From contig CAZXIC010000013.1 in NCBI GenBank assembly GCA_964640195.1, forward strand, positions 1 to 29,860: a stretch of DNA of 29,860 bases, written 5' to 3'. This document shows, piece after piece, positions 15,045 through 23,861 of the stretch; within the stretch, counting starts at the first letter, position 1; every line of letters starts with the position of its first letter. This DNA is from CAZXIC01 sp964640195 (GTDB taxonomy: Archaea > Iainarchaeota > Iainarchaeia > Iainarchaeales > GCA-2688035). The notes under the pieces were generated by a model, which worked only from the letters and a program-made list of their open reading frames with translations, had not been told where the DNA came from and did no database searches. The position numbers and the translations under genes are program-made.

Positions 15045-18000
15045 GTGAAGAGCTCTCTTATCTGGATTTTTGTTGCCCTTGCTTTTTTTGCCGGTTCTGC
15101 TTATGCCATACCAAACCCTGCCCCGGTTTATTGCACTGAAATGGGTTATGCTGTTGACGGTGATAATTGCGTTTTTCCTGACGGAAACAGCTGTGGGCAG
15201 TGGGCGTTCTACAGGGGCGAGTGCGGCGCGGCATATGTAAAGGAACTGCCCTGTGCCAAATCCGGCGAGCAACTGCTCCCTGGGCACGATTGCTGTGAAG
15301 GGCTTGTTTCCATTGAGCAGCCTGGCGCGCCAGTTTCGGCTGGCGGGGTTTGCAGCCAAATTGTTGGAGCCTGGCCGGTTTGCGCGCCATGTGGAGACGG
15401 ACAATGCTCTGCAGGTTTAGAAGACTACTGCAACTGCCCTGCTGACTGCCAAAATGTAGAATGTAAAGACTCAGACGGTGGGAGGAACTACTCTGTAGAA
15501 GGAAAAACCGCCGGCATATGGCATCCTGACTTGAGCAGGTCAGGAAGCTATAACGAAGCCGTGGACATCTGCGCGAAAGATTCCTCAATTTACCAGCAAT
15601 CCCCCCCGGAAATTCAGGAAAATCTGAAAAACGCGCTTTTTGAATACAGCTGCATGGATGGCTACTTTTATTCCGAAACATACTACTGCCAAGAAAGCTG
15701 CAGTGAAGGGGCTTGCGTTTCTGCTGGCGGCAAGCCTGATTTGATAGTTGAAAAAATCGAGCTCGTTGAAGGTACAGGCAATTACAGCCAAGGCTACACT
15801 TATAAAGTATATGTAAAAAACATTGGCACTGCGATTGCAAAGCTCTCTTACTTGGAAACAAATGTTTCGCCTTCCCAGCCACAAGCAATCAATTCTGGAG
15901 AATACTACCTGTGCTATAACGGTAGCACTTCGCCCACTCCAAGCGCTTACGGCGTTGACACCATTGCCCCAGGTGAAATAGCCGAATACCATGATTACTT
16001 CAACCCTATTGAAGCAGGACCAATAAAGATAACAGCAAAAGCAGACGCTTTAGGGCAGGTCGTGGAATCGAACGAGGAAAACAACACCCTGGCAATGGAG
16101 TTTAAGGTAAACCAGATGATTAAAAGTGCCAAATGCAAGGATGGCACTCCCTGCAATTGCAGCGCTTCTTGTATCTGCCCGAACATTTATGCTCCGGTTT
16201 GCGGCGTTGACGGCAGGACCTATCCAAACAAGTGCGTTGCTGCCTGTGAAGAGGTTGCGGTTGCTTACGAAGGCGAGTGCAAAGCCGAAACAATAAAAGT
16301 TGAGCTTGGCCGCGAATTTAAACTGCTGGAAAAGCAGACAGCGATGCTGCTTGAAAATGGCAGTTATATTGGAATTGATGTAGAACTGAGCAGGATTAAT
16401 TATCCAAAATGCGAGCCAGGACCGGAAGGACAGAAATGCGTTGCTGGCATGCCTTCTGTTGAGGTTGATGTAAGGCAGACTGCCAACGGCATAACCACTG
16501 GCACTACCCTCTACCTGGTCTTGGGGCAATCCGCAAAAGTTTTCGGCGTAACCATCGCCAATCTTGATATTGGGCCAAGCCATGCCACTTTCGTTGCGAA
16601 AAAGGAAACAGTGCCGGAACTCATCAGAGTCAGGCTTGGGGAGAAATTTGACATTATTGAACAGCAGACAGCGCTTGTTCAAAAGAACAGTGAAATAGTA
16701 ATGAAACTAAAGTTTGAAGGTGTTGTCGAGGCAGCGGCCTGTGCTGGCGATAGAGGTTCAGTGGCAGCAACTGGCGCTAGCAGCGGCTCAACCTCTTCCC
16801 CAGCAGTTACGCAGGCAGGCTCATCTACTGCTGGCTGCGGAGGTCTGTGGGAATACGCGCAGTTCAGTTTGAGCATTGCTTCCGGTGGGGCGCATTACAT
16901 AAGCCTGAGAGCCGGCCAGAGCACTGAGGTTGAAAACTACAAAATCTACCTTGGATACCTCTCTTACTCCGATGGGAAATACACTGCAACAATGAGTGTT
17001 GAGGATATAAGCAGGCCTGAAGTCGTTATTGCCTACCTTGGACGGCCATTTGACCTGATTAAGGGGCAAAAAGCGATTGTAAAGGAAACAAGGCTGCAGC
17101 TGAAGCTTGTCAGATTGTCCGGCGAGATTGCTGTCCTGGCGGTTTTGCAGCCGGTAATTGCCGAGCCTGTGCTACCCTCTGAGGGCAGCGCCACAACACC
17201 CGGCAGTGCAGGCGCTTCTGCCGGCACAACCGTTCCAAAAACAGGGCTTGTAGGATTGCCTATGGCACTGCACGTGGCTGTCACAGAACAGCCTGTGCAA
17301 GTGCAAGCTGCTGCAACTGCAAAGGCTGCCATAGTTGAATCTGTCAAGGTCTCAGCAGAGCAAGGGAATGCAGTTTACAAACCTTACGTGAAGATAAGGG
17401 TCGGGGGCAAGGAGCAGATTTACGGCCATACAATTGTTTTCAACAGCGTTGCCGCTGCTAACTGTGCTTCTGGTGCAAGCAATTGTGTTGGCAGAGACAT
17501 GGCAAACTTCACTGTTACCAAAGAAACAGTGCCTGAGCCAAAAACAGTTTACCTTGATGAGAAGTTTGATTTAATTGAGAACCAAACAGCAATAGTTTTT
17601 GACAGGACAGCTTGGGACAGCAACATTGCCTGGAGCAGCAACATTGCAAATGAGGCAATGAGGGTAAAACTGCTTGGGATTTCGCAGCCTTCGTGCGAAG
17701 CGCCGGCAACCGGCACCCAAGAAAAAGAAATAATCTGCGATTCAAGGCCCTTTGTCAAGGTTGAGGTGCAGTTGCCTGTCACAACCTGCGAATCCCGGGG
17801 TGGAGAGACCTCAGAGTGTGCCTCAACAGCAAGCCTGCTTGTTTTGAGGGAGGGCGAGGAAAGAATGATTGGCAGCTATTCTTTGAGGCTGCTTGATATT
17901 GCCGGCAACAGCGCGGTTTTCATTGTAAGGAAGTCTTCGGTTCCAGACACCATTAAGGTAAGGCTTGGCGAGGAATTCAAGCTGCAGCAGAAGCAGACTG

Positions 18001-19214
18001 CTTTTGTGGTTGAAGAGAGCCTGTATATTAAACTTGAAGGAATTGAAATGCTAAAATGCGACGTCACTGATACAAAGTGCATCGGCGGCAGCTTTGCAAG
18101 CGTGAGCGTCTGGAAAGAATTGTATGAAGAAGGCGGCAGTGCAGGGGCGGCCATTTACCAAATCATTTACCAAATAAAAGAGGGCGAAAGCTTAAACCTG
18201 TATGGCGTGAAAATCAGCCTGCTCGGCTTGGGCAGCAGCAGCGCAAAGTTTGTTGTAACCAAGGGCACTGGGCCCGTAATAAACGTGCATGTCAACGAGC
18301 CGTTCAAGCTGAAGCTTAGGCAGGCTGCAAGGGTTCTGGAGGCAAACATGAGGATTGACCTGCTTAACATCACGCAACTTACGGAATGCGAAAAAGAGGT
18401 TGGCGGTTCAGAGGAAGCAGAGTGCGAGGCTGGCCCGTTGGTTGTTGAAATAAGCGTGAGCAATTACCTGTTTTCGAATGAGGCAACCGGAAAGGCTGTT
18501 GCGTCAAGCGACTACATCGGGAACGTTGTGGAAAAAATCAGCGCAGTTGTGCAGGAAACAGCCGAAACGTCTGAAGTCCTTGTTCCCCCAATGCCATTCA
18601 GCACCTACACGCTGTCTGAAGGGCAAAGCGTTGAAGTAAACGACTTCGTGATAAAGGTTTTGAGCATTGGCTATGAGCAGGCAGAGTTCATTGTAACCAA
18701 AAAAGGCAGCGGAGAAAAAATGTTCCTGGAAATTGTAAACGGCTGGAATCTCTTCTCCATTCCTGGAAAGCTTGACATAATCGAGTCAAAAGAATGCGAT
18801 TCAAGCAATTTCAAGATTTTTGAGTACATTGCAGCGGAGAAAAGGTTTGCCAGGGTGACAAGCGGCAAGCTTGGCGTAGCTTACTGGGTTTACAACCCGG
18901 GCAGCAGCTGCAGCGTGAGGGCGATTGTAAGGGACGCTGTTCCAATGAGCCAGATAGAGCCGCTTGTTGCAGGCTGGAATTTCGTGCCTGTTACAGTTGA
19001 CATGATTGGGAGCAAAATAAGGGATATCGGCAGCGAATGCGGCCTGAAGGCAGCGTACTTCTACAATGCAAGCAGCAAAAAGTGGCAGAACGCAATGGAC
19101 AAAGATATAAGTGCAGCCGACCTTGGGAAGGCCTTTGCACTTTATGCAACAAAAGCCTGCTCATTGGGTGTTACGCTGACGCCGCCGATGCCAACCTTGC
19201 CGGAGGTAGGTTAA
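15045..19214 (+). CDS. Giant secreted repeat protein with DUF333-, CARDB- and Kazal-like modules
   Basis: About 1,390 residues; numbering here is from the alternative ATG at 15039. A Sec signal peptide (LIWIFVALAFFAGSAYA) ends near 24. Next is a DUF333-like domain (about 25-65; NPAPVYCTEMG and CVFPDGNSCGQWAFYRGEC), then a CGDGQC...CNCPADC element (about 118-137), a CARDB-like beta domain (232-352; PDLIVEKIEL) and a Kazal-like module (378-414; CGVDGRTYPNKC). Six repeats of roughly 110-170 residues start near 419, 529, 662, 835, 972 and 1081. Each opens with a variant of VRLGEKFDLIEKQTA and ends with a variant of FVVTKETVPE. The C-terminus has two GWN-containing motifs (about 1235 and 1310). 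There is no transmembrane anchor or sorting motif at the C-terminus (TPPMPTLPEVG). It is probably a cell-surface or secreted adhesin- or inhibitor-like protein. Confidence 0.85.
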   Translation: MKSSLIWIFVALAFFAGSAYAIPNPAPVYCTEMGYAVDGDNCVFPDGNSCGQWAFYRGECGAAYVKELPCAKSGEQLLPGHDCCEGLVSIEQPGAPVSAGGVCSQIVGAWPVCAPCGDGQCSAGLEDYCNCPADCQNVECKDSDGGRNYSVEGKTAGIWHPDLSRSGSYNEAVDICAKDSSIYQQSPPEIQENLKNALFEYSCMDGYFYSETYYCQESCSEGACVSAGGKPDLIVEKIELVEGTGNYSQGYTYKVYVKNIGTAIAKLSYLETNVSPSQPQAINSGEYYLCYNGSTSPTPSAYGVDTIAPGEIAEYHDYFNPIEAGPIKITAKADALGQVVESNEENNTLAMEFKVNQMIKSAKCKDGTPCNCSASCICPNIYAPVCGVDGRTYPNKCVAACEEVAVAYEGECKAETIKVELGREFKLLEKQTAMLLENGSYIGIDVELSRINYPKCEPGPEGQKCVAGMPSVEVDVRQTANGITTGTTLYLVLGQSAKVFGVTIANLDIGPSHATFVAKKETVPELIRVRLGEKFDIIEQQTALVQKNSEIVMKLKFEGVVEAAACAGDRGSVAATGASSGSTSSPAVTQAGSSTAGCGGLWEYAQFSLSIASGGAHYISLRAGQSTEVENYKIYLGYLSYSDGKYTATMSVEDISRPEVVIAYLGRPFDLIKGQKAIVKETRLQLKLVRLSGEIAVLAVLQPVIAEPVLPSEGSATTPGSAGASAGTTVPKTGLVGLPMALHVAVTEQPVQVQAAATAKAAIVESVKVSAEQGNAVYKPYVKIRVGGKEQIYGHTIVFNSVAAANCASGASNCVGRDMANFTVTKETVPEPKTVYLDEKFDLIENQTAIVFDRTAWDSNIAWSSNIANEAMRVKLLGISQPSCEAPATGTQEKEIICDSRPFVKVEVQLPVTTCESRGGETSECASTASLLVLREGEERMIGSYSLRLLDIAGNSAVFIVRKSSVPDTIKVRLGEEFKLQQKQTAFVVEESLYIKLEGIEMLKCDVTDTKCIGGSFASVSVWKELYEEGGSAGAAIYQIIYQIKEGESLNLYGVKISLLGLGSSSAKFVVTKGTGPVINVHVNEPFKLKLRQAARVLEANMRIDLLNITQLTECEKEVGGSEEAECEAGPLVVEISVSNYLFSNEATGKAVASSDYIGNVVEKISAVVQETAETSEVLVPPMPFSTYTLSEGQSVEVNDFVIKVLSIGYEQAEFIVTKKGSGEKMFLEIVNGWNLFSIPGKLDIIESKECDSSNFKIFEYIAAEKRFARVTSGKLGVAYWVYNPGSSCSVRAIVRDAVPMSQIEPLVAGWNFVPVTVDMIGSKIRDIGSECGLKAAYFYNASSKKWQNAMDKDISAADLGKAFALYATKACSLGVTLTPPMPTLPEVG

Positions 19215-19215
19215 A

Positions 19216-19425
19216 ATGGGCAAACTAGTTGCTTTGATTGCAGTGCTTGCGCTTGTTGTTTTAATCAGCGGCTGCCTGCAGTCCGCAGGCAGTGAGGCGT
19301 GCGGAAACAGCGTGTGCGATTCAGGCGAAACGGTTGACAGCTGCCCTGCAGACTGTGCTGCCCCACCGATGCCAACAGTTGAAGGCACTACTGAAAATGA
19401 AACTCCGCCAAGCCTGCCGTTCTGA
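19216..19425 (+). CDS. Small lipoprotein sharing motifs with the giant surface protein
   Basis: A 69-residue protein whose ATG is 1 nt after the preceding stop, with a GGAGGT ribosome-binding site inside the upstream gene's last codons. The N-terminus LVALIAVLALVVLISGC is a lipoprotein signal with a plausible lipobox Cys near residue 20. The mature part contains CGNSVCDSGETVDSCPADC, the same six-residue-spaced Cys pattern as CGDGQC...CNCPADC in the giant protein. It ends in a Pro/Thr-rich tail with PPMPT, also found at the giant protein's C-terminus. Tight linkage and shared motifs suggest it anchors or partners the giant protein; this is inference. Confidence 0.75.
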   Translation: MGKLVALIAVLALVVLISGCLQSAGSEACGNSVCDSGETVDSCPADCAAPPMPTVEGTTENETPPSLPF

Positions 19426-19456
19426 GAAGCTGCAGCATCTGATTTGTTTGGATTGT

Positions 19457-21103
19457 TCAGATTTCCATTTCCAGCACTGCTGTAGGCTGCTCCAAGCCGA
19501 AGTTAAGCAGCACCTCTTTCCTCAGTTCGCCAAGCAAGCCATTCTTTCCGCCGATTTTTACAGCAGCGCTTCTCCCTGAAACGAATGCGCTGTTCTGCAG
19601 CTCCTGCAATCTGTAATCCATTCCAAGGTGCTGCGCAAGCGCCTGCATAACGCTCTTTATTACAGTGAACTCAGCACCCTTTCCGCACAGGGCAATGCAG
19701 AGCCTGTTTTTCTCGCTCACTCCTGTTTCGCTTTTCGCATCCAGTTCAAGGGTTTTCCCGATTTCAAAAATCTTCTGCGGATACGCCCTGTGCTTGTTTG
19801 CTGCAAGAAATTCCAGCAGTTCTGGAAACAGCTGTTTCCTGAAGACAGTATAGTTTGTGCTCACAGGGTTTGCCAATTCAACAAACTGCTCTTTCTCAGC
19901 ATCCAACCCAATCATTTCAGCCTGCTTTCGCTTGTTTGTCATTGTGTATGTAAGGACTTCCTGCAAGCCCAATCCAATGCAGATTTCCCTGACCAAGTCA
20001 GCTTGACTTGTTTCAGCCCTTTTCCCGCCAACGGTTGCAAGCTTCACCTGCTCTGGCTCAATGCGGTTGTACCCATATGAAATCAAGATATCCTCAATCA
20101 CATCCACTGGATGTAGTATGTCCTGCCTGTAAGCCGGATAACGGCATTCAATTTCCTTGCCCTTTGCTTTCACATCATACCTTGCTTTCCCCAGAAGCTC
20201 CGTTACCTGCTTGGCGCTTAAATCCAGCCCGCTGAATTCCCTTACATCTTCCAGTTTTACCCCGATTCTTCTCGGCGTAAAGTCCGGTGTTTCAATCGCT
20301 TTTCCCGGATAGCGCACCTTAACGCTGTAAACAGCAAAGCCTCTTTCAGCAAGCGCTGCCACCATTACGTTCAGCGCTGTATTCACTGTTTCTTGATTGT
20401 AGCCTGTTACCTCCACCAGCACTTCCTTCGTTTTCTCGCTTACCTTTCCTGTTAGCTGTGAGTTGATTATCGGAGGCATTGAGGCAACAACCTGCTTATC
20501 ATCCTCCAATATAGGGTATTTTTTGTATCCATGCAAAAGGTACGCGTACTCCTTTCCTTTTGGATGTTGCTGCAGAATTTCATCCAAATCCATTTCGGTT
20601 TTGTATTCAAGTGGAATGAACTTCTTCTCTTTTGGGCTGTACGCAGTGTAATGTAGCGGTGCTTTCAATTTGCTCCAATCATACAACCCGATTGCTGCCT
20701 CTTTCCTTTTCCTCCCAAACGTCATGCAAACCTTTTCCTGCAATTGAATCATCTGAACCAAAAACTCCTCTGTTACCCTGACATTCTTAACAATCGCGGC
20801 AGCAATCTTTGGCCTAACCGGCAGAACGCTTTTGTCAACAACGAGTTCAACGCCGCTCTTCCTAACCTTATACTTTGGAACCCCCCTGTCCTTTGTAAGC
20901 CTGCCCCTGATTTCCCTTGCAATCCCCTCTGCGCTGAGCAAATCAGGCCTGTTTGTCTCCTTCACGTCAACCGTTACACTGTTCCCTTCAACAGCGTCCA
21001 CTTCGCCTTTCGCGTACAACACGGCTTCCTTGAATTCAGCAAGCGACAGCTTTTTTCCAACCAGCCTCTGCATGTCCTTAAGGTCAACCGTTACGTTCGG
21101 CAT
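19457..21103 (-). CDS. pheT: Phenylalanine-tRNA ligase beta subunit (archaeal type)
   Basis: A 548-residue protein and partner of PheS in the heterotetrameric phenylalanyl-tRNA synthetase. It begins MPNVTVDLKDMQRLVGKKL and lacks the N-terminal EMAP-like tRNA-binding extension of bacterial PheT, as expected for the archaeal/eukaryotic form. Family features include DVKETNRPDLLSAEGIAREIRG, the B3/B4-like editing region with YLLHGYKKYP, and GYNRIEPEQ followed by the catalytic-like B5-B7 core. The ATG at 21103 starts 1 nt after the pheS stop; the frame open to 21118 adds a TTG start that would overlap pheS and is not needed. Cotranscribed and coupled with pheS. Confidence 0.94.
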   Translation of the reverse strand: MPNVTVDLKDMQRLVGKKLSLAEFKEAVLYAKGEVDAVEGNSVTVDVKETNRPDLLSAEGIAREIRGRLTKDRGVPKYKVRKSGVELVVDKSVLPVRPKIAAAIVKNVRVTEEFLVQMIQLQEKVCMTFGRKRKEAAIGLYDWSKLKAPLHYTAYSPKEKKFIPLEYKTEMDLDEILQQHPKGKEYAYLLHGYKKYPILEDDKQVVASMPPIINSQLTGKVSEKTKEVLVEVTGYNQETVNTALNVMVAALAERGFAVYSVKVRYPGKAIETPDFTPRRIGVKLEDVREFSGLDLSAKQVTELLGKARYDVKAKGKEIECRYPAYRQDILHPVDVIEDILISYGYNRIEPEQVKLATVGGKRAETSQADLVREICIGLGLQEVLTYTMTNKRKQAEMIGLDAEKEQFVELANPVSTNYTVFRKQLFPELLEFLAANKHRAYPQKIFEIGKTLELDAKSETGVSEKNRLCIALCGKGAEFTVIKSVMQALAQHLGMDYRLQELQNSAFVSGRSAAVKIGGKNGLLGELRKEVLLNFGLEQPTAVLEMEI

Positions 21104-21104
21104 C

Positions 21105-22580
21105 TTAGTCAGCCCCAACCATTTTGCTTTCCCGTAGCCAGTTCAAATCCTTCGCAAACAGGTATCTTACATCCTTTATCCCAAGCTTGAATGCCGCGAG
21201 CCTGTCAATCCCAACACCCCAGGCGATAGCCCTTGCCTTTATCCCCAATGGCTCAATCATTTCCGGCCTGAAAATTCCCGCGCCAGCCAGCTCAACCCAG
21301 CCCAGCTTCGGGTGTTTTGCTGAAAGCTGAACCGATGGCTCGGTGAAAGGATAATAGTCAGGCAGGAACCTCACTTCCTCTGCTCCGCCGATTTCAACCG
21401 CAATCTGTTTCAGTATCCCAAGCAGATGTCTGAAATTCATTTCCTTGCCAACAATGAACCCGTCCAGCTGGTTGAATTCAATCAGGTGCGACGCATCCGG
21501 AATGTCTGGCCTGTAGCATCTGTTTATTACAAAGTATTTCCCCGGCACTTCCACGCCTTCAACCAGCTGCCTTGCGTCAGCGGTTGTTCCATGCGCGTTT
21601 GGCATCAGCCTGCTCGCAACCTTTTCGCTCCACTTGTAGCCCCAGCCCCTGCTGCCAGTGCCAGCTCCTGTTTCGTGGGCTGCCTTTACCCTTGCAACAA
21701 TTTTCTTGCTCGGAAGCTTTCCGAACCTCGGCTGCTTCAACTGGTATGTGTCAGTCCAGCCCCTTGCAGGGTGGTCCTGTGGCTGGAAAAGCATGTCAAA
21801 GTTGTAGAACTCCTGCACAATCAGGCGTTCTTTCATTTCCTTAAAACCGAGCCCAACAAGCTTTTCTCTCAGCTGGCATAGAAACTGCACATAGGGCTGC
21901 CTTTTCCCGATGAATATTTTCGGCACAGGGGCATGGATGTCATATGTCCGTTCCTTCGCTTTTCCAATCATTGCAATTGCCCTTCCCCCCTGCTCATTAA
22001 GCCTCGCTCTCCTCTCCATTCCCTCTTTTTTTTCAGCCAGGTCTCTTTTGATTGCTTCAGCCAGTGCTTTGCTTTCCTCTGCAGCTAGCGCTTCACTGCC
22101 TGCAATTTTTTTCAAAACCTTCTCAAGCAAGTATTTTCCTTCAACCAAACCCTTCTCCAACCCAGTCAATTCCAATTCTGTCCTCTCAGCCGATTTTTTT
22201 ACTGCAACCCAAGCGTTCCTTTTCGCGATTCCCATTGCAACGTTGAATTCCGGTGCGTTCAAATGGCTTTTTTCCCGCAGTTCCTCTAGGCCTGCTTTTC
22301 CGCCGAGAGCCTGCAGTGCCTCAACAAACAGGCGCTCAGGCAGCCCATTGCGCAGGCTGCTTTTTCCAACAGAAGTGAGCTGCAGCTTTTCCCCCTTTTT
22401 TTCCTGCAGCTCAATAAGCCCCTTTTCCTGCAGCCACTGCACGCTTCTCCTGACGCTGTCAATAGGCAGCCCTGCATTTTCCCCAATCTCTTTGATTGAA
22501 AGAAACCGCTGCTTATCCAAGGCATTTATGGTTTTCCTCTCTATTTCGCTCAGGCTTTCCGCTGTTTTGCTTAAATCCAT
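21105..22580 (-). CDS. pheS: Phenylalanine-tRNA ligase alpha subunit (archaeal type)
   Basis: A 491-residue class II aminoacyl-tRNA synthetase catalytic subunit that charges tRNA-Phe. The N-terminal third holds winged-helix-like DNA/RNA-binding modules (ALDKQRFLSIKEIGENAGL and a second unit) typical of archaeal/eukaryotic PheS. The catalytic core includes motif 2-like FVINRCYRPDIPDASHLIEF and motif 3-like AGAGIFRPEMIEPLGIKARAIAWGVGIDRLA near the C-terminus. The start ATG at 22580 lies downstream of a TATA-like box (22607-22612 on the minus strand), about 30 nt. The stop is one base from the pheT start. Confidence 0.95.
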   Translation of the reverse strand: MDLSKTAESLSEIERKTINALDKQRFLSIKEIGENAGLPIDSVRRSVQWLQEKGLIELQEKKGEKLQLTSVGKSSLRNGLPERLFVEALQALGGKAGLEELREKSHLNAPEFNVAMGIAKRNAWVAVKKSAERTELELTGLEKGLVEGKYLLEKVLKKIAGSEALAAEESKALAEAIKRDLAEKKEGMERRARLNEQGGRAIAMIGKAKERTYDIHAPVPKIFIGKRQPYVQFLCQLREKLVGLGFKEMKERLIVQEFYNFDMLFQPQDHPARGWTDTYQLKQPRFGKLPSKKIVARVKAAHETGAGTGSRGWGYKWSEKVASRLMPNAHGTTADARQLVEGVEVPGKYFVINRCYRPDIPDASHLIEFNQLDGFIVGKEMNFRHLLGILKQIAVEIGGAEEVRFLPDYYPFTEPSVQLSAKHPKLGWVELAGAGIFRPEMIEPLGIKARAIAWGVGIDRLAAFKLGIKDVRYLFAKDLNWLRESKMVGAD

Positions 22581-22606
22581 TCCAAAACCCGCAACTTATC
22601 CAGTAC

Positions 22607-22633
22607 TATAAACTCCTTTTAATAATTTATAAC
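22607..22633. promoter_or_regulatory. Divergent TATA boxes for pheS and nob1
   Basis: On the minus strand TTTATA (22607-22612) precedes the pheS ATG by about 30 nt. On the plus strand ATTTATAAC (22625-22633) precedes the nob1 ATG at 22648 by about 20 nt. The two elements are 12 bp apart in a 67-nt gap, so the promoters overlap and may compete. Confidence 0.45.
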
Positions 22634-22647
22634 AACCCCTTTTTATT

Positions 22648-23214
22648 ATGCTTTACCTGCTTGACAGCAGCGCTGTCCTGAACGACTTCGCCTTCCAGTT
22701 CAGCCCAGCGCACAGCTATCTCACGACATCACTTGTTTTCAACGAATTCAAGGACATGCGCTCAAGGCACCTGGCAGAGAATGCGCTGCATCGCGGACTG
22801 CTGCGCATTGCAGAGCCCAGCGCAAACAGCCTGAAAGCAATTGAAGGCAAAATTGCAGAAAAGGGCTTCAGCAAGCTAAGCAAGCCAGACGTTTCACTGC
22901 TTGCCCTGGCGCTTGACTTAAAGAAGAAAAGGGAAAAATTCAGGGCTGTTTCAGATGACTACAGCGTGCAAAACTTCTGCAAGCTGCTTGGGATTCCTTT
23001 TGAGGGCGTAATCAGGGGCAGGATAAGGGAAACAATCTCTTTTTCCCTGCTCTGCCCTGCCTGCGGGAAAACAGTGAGAAAGGGCTCAAAAGCCAAAAAA
23101 CAGCCTTTTTTGCCAAAGCAAAAAACCCTGGGGAAAAAGGGCAATGCCCCTGCATTGCAGTGCCCCATATGCGGTACTGCCCTTAAAAGCGTAAAAGCAA
23201 AAGGAAAGGCATAA
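22648..23214 (+). CDS. nob1: Nob1-like ribosome-maturation endonuclease (PIN domain plus zinc ribbon)
   Basis: A 188-residue protein. A PIN nuclease domain occupies about residues 1-125, with acidic metal-binding residues Asp6 (LLDSSAV), Glu33 (FNEFKD), Asp81 (KPDVSLL) and Asp103/Asp104 (VSDDYSVQNF). A zinc ribbon follows with CPAC at 136-139 and CPIC at 172-175. This arrangement is that of Nob1, which cleaves the 3' end of pre-16S rRNA in archaea. The gap between the two Cys pairs contains a Lys-rich loop (KGSKAKKQPF...), presumably rRNA-contacting. Length is close to the archaeal family. Divergent from pheS, with a leaderless-type promoter. Confidence 0.88.
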   Translation: MLYLLDSSAVLNDFAFQFSPAHSYLTTSLVFNEFKDMRSRHLAENALHRGLLRIAEPSANSLKAIEGKIAEKGFSKLSKPDVSLLALALDLKKKREKFRAVSDDYSVQNFCKLLGIPFEGVIRGRIRETISFSLLCPACGKTVRKGSKAKKQPFLPKQKTLGKKGNAPALQCPICGTALKSVKAKGKA

Positions 23215-23242
23215 TTTCACTAATTCACTGCCTATAGTTACA

Positions 23243-23250
23243 TTTATATA
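23243..23250 (+). promoter_or_regulatory. TATA box for the small membrane-protein operon
   Basis: TTTATATA lies about 40 nt before the ATG at 23286. A short leader with AAGGT before the ATG fits as ribosome-binding site. Confidence 0.45.
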
Positions 23251-23285
23251 TTGCCTTTGCCCCTATTTATTTAAGGTAAAGGCAG

Positions 23286-23654
23286 ATGTTCTTCGAGTTC
23301 GTCAACGCAGTGCTAACGCTTGACGTGGACTGGCTAGCCTGGCTTCTATTCGCCAATTTCCACTATTTGTTTGCTTTTGCTGCACTCTGCTTCTTCTTCT
23401 TTGAGGGGAAAACAAGGGCTGTTGTAATCAGCTTTTGCATCTTCTGCTGCCTTGCGTGGGCTTTCTACGACTTCACGGATACGAGCGGCTGGCTCTTCTT
23501 TGTTGGGGGCTTCCTCGCGCTGAATTATATCATGAAAGTCAGCCTTTTGACATTTTCAGCATACGACCCGAGGCTTTCAAAATACTTGCTTGTAATAAAC
23601 TGGCTCTCAGCATACGTGCTAATGGCAATCTACAACCTTTTCCTGGTGGGATAA
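23286..23654 (+). CDS. Small multi-pass membrane protein, cassette copy 1 large member
   Basis: A 122-residue protein with about four transmembrane segments (near 14-38, 45-64, 68-90 and 100-120). Its N-terminal half contains WLAWLLFANFHYLFAFAAL and then LAWAFYDFTDTSGWLFF. The protein at 23862 has WIAALILANLHWVFAFAAF and LLYAFGDFLGLTGWIL at equivalent places, so the two are paralogues. No known family motif is recognised; a conserved buried His (NFHY/NLHW) and Asp (YDF/GDF) stand out as possible functional residues. It is first of four tightly packed genes (3 nt to the next). Confidence 0.7.
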   Translation: MFFEFVNAVLTLDVDWLAWLLFANFHYLFAFAALCFFFFEGKTRAVVISFCIFCCLAWAFYDFTDTSGWLFFVGGFLALNYIMKVSLLTFSAYDPRLSKYLLVINWLSAYVLMAIYNLFLVG

Positions 23655-23657
23655 AAA

Positions 23658-23840
23658 ATGGGCTTTGTAACAAGGAGTCTGAAGTTAATCCTGTTCCTTT
23701 TCATTTTTTACATAGCGATGGGCATGCTGCATAGCAACGGCATCAGCATTTTTGGCGGCATGTACTACACCGAACTTGGCTTCGTTGCCTTCATGTTTGC
23801 AATCTTTCTGGACGTGACGTTTTCATTCGGCAAATGGTGA
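23658..23840 (+). CDS. Tiny membrane protein, cassette copy 1 small member
   Basis: A 60-residue protein with two hydrophobic helices (about 8-28 and 37-55) separated by a Gly-rich turn (HSNGISIFGG). It begins MGFVTRSLK and has a GM pair in the first helix, similar in plan to the 59-residue protein at 24229 (MGALRKAF, GM in the first helix). The gene begins 3 nt after the previous stop. Function unknown; it is probably a partner of the preceding larger membrane protein. Confidence 0.6.
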   Translation: MGFVTRSLKLILFLFIFYIAMGMLHSNGISIFGGMYYTELGFVAFMFAIFLDVTFSFGKW

Positions 23841-23861
23841 TAGAAAAATCAGGCGAGAAAA

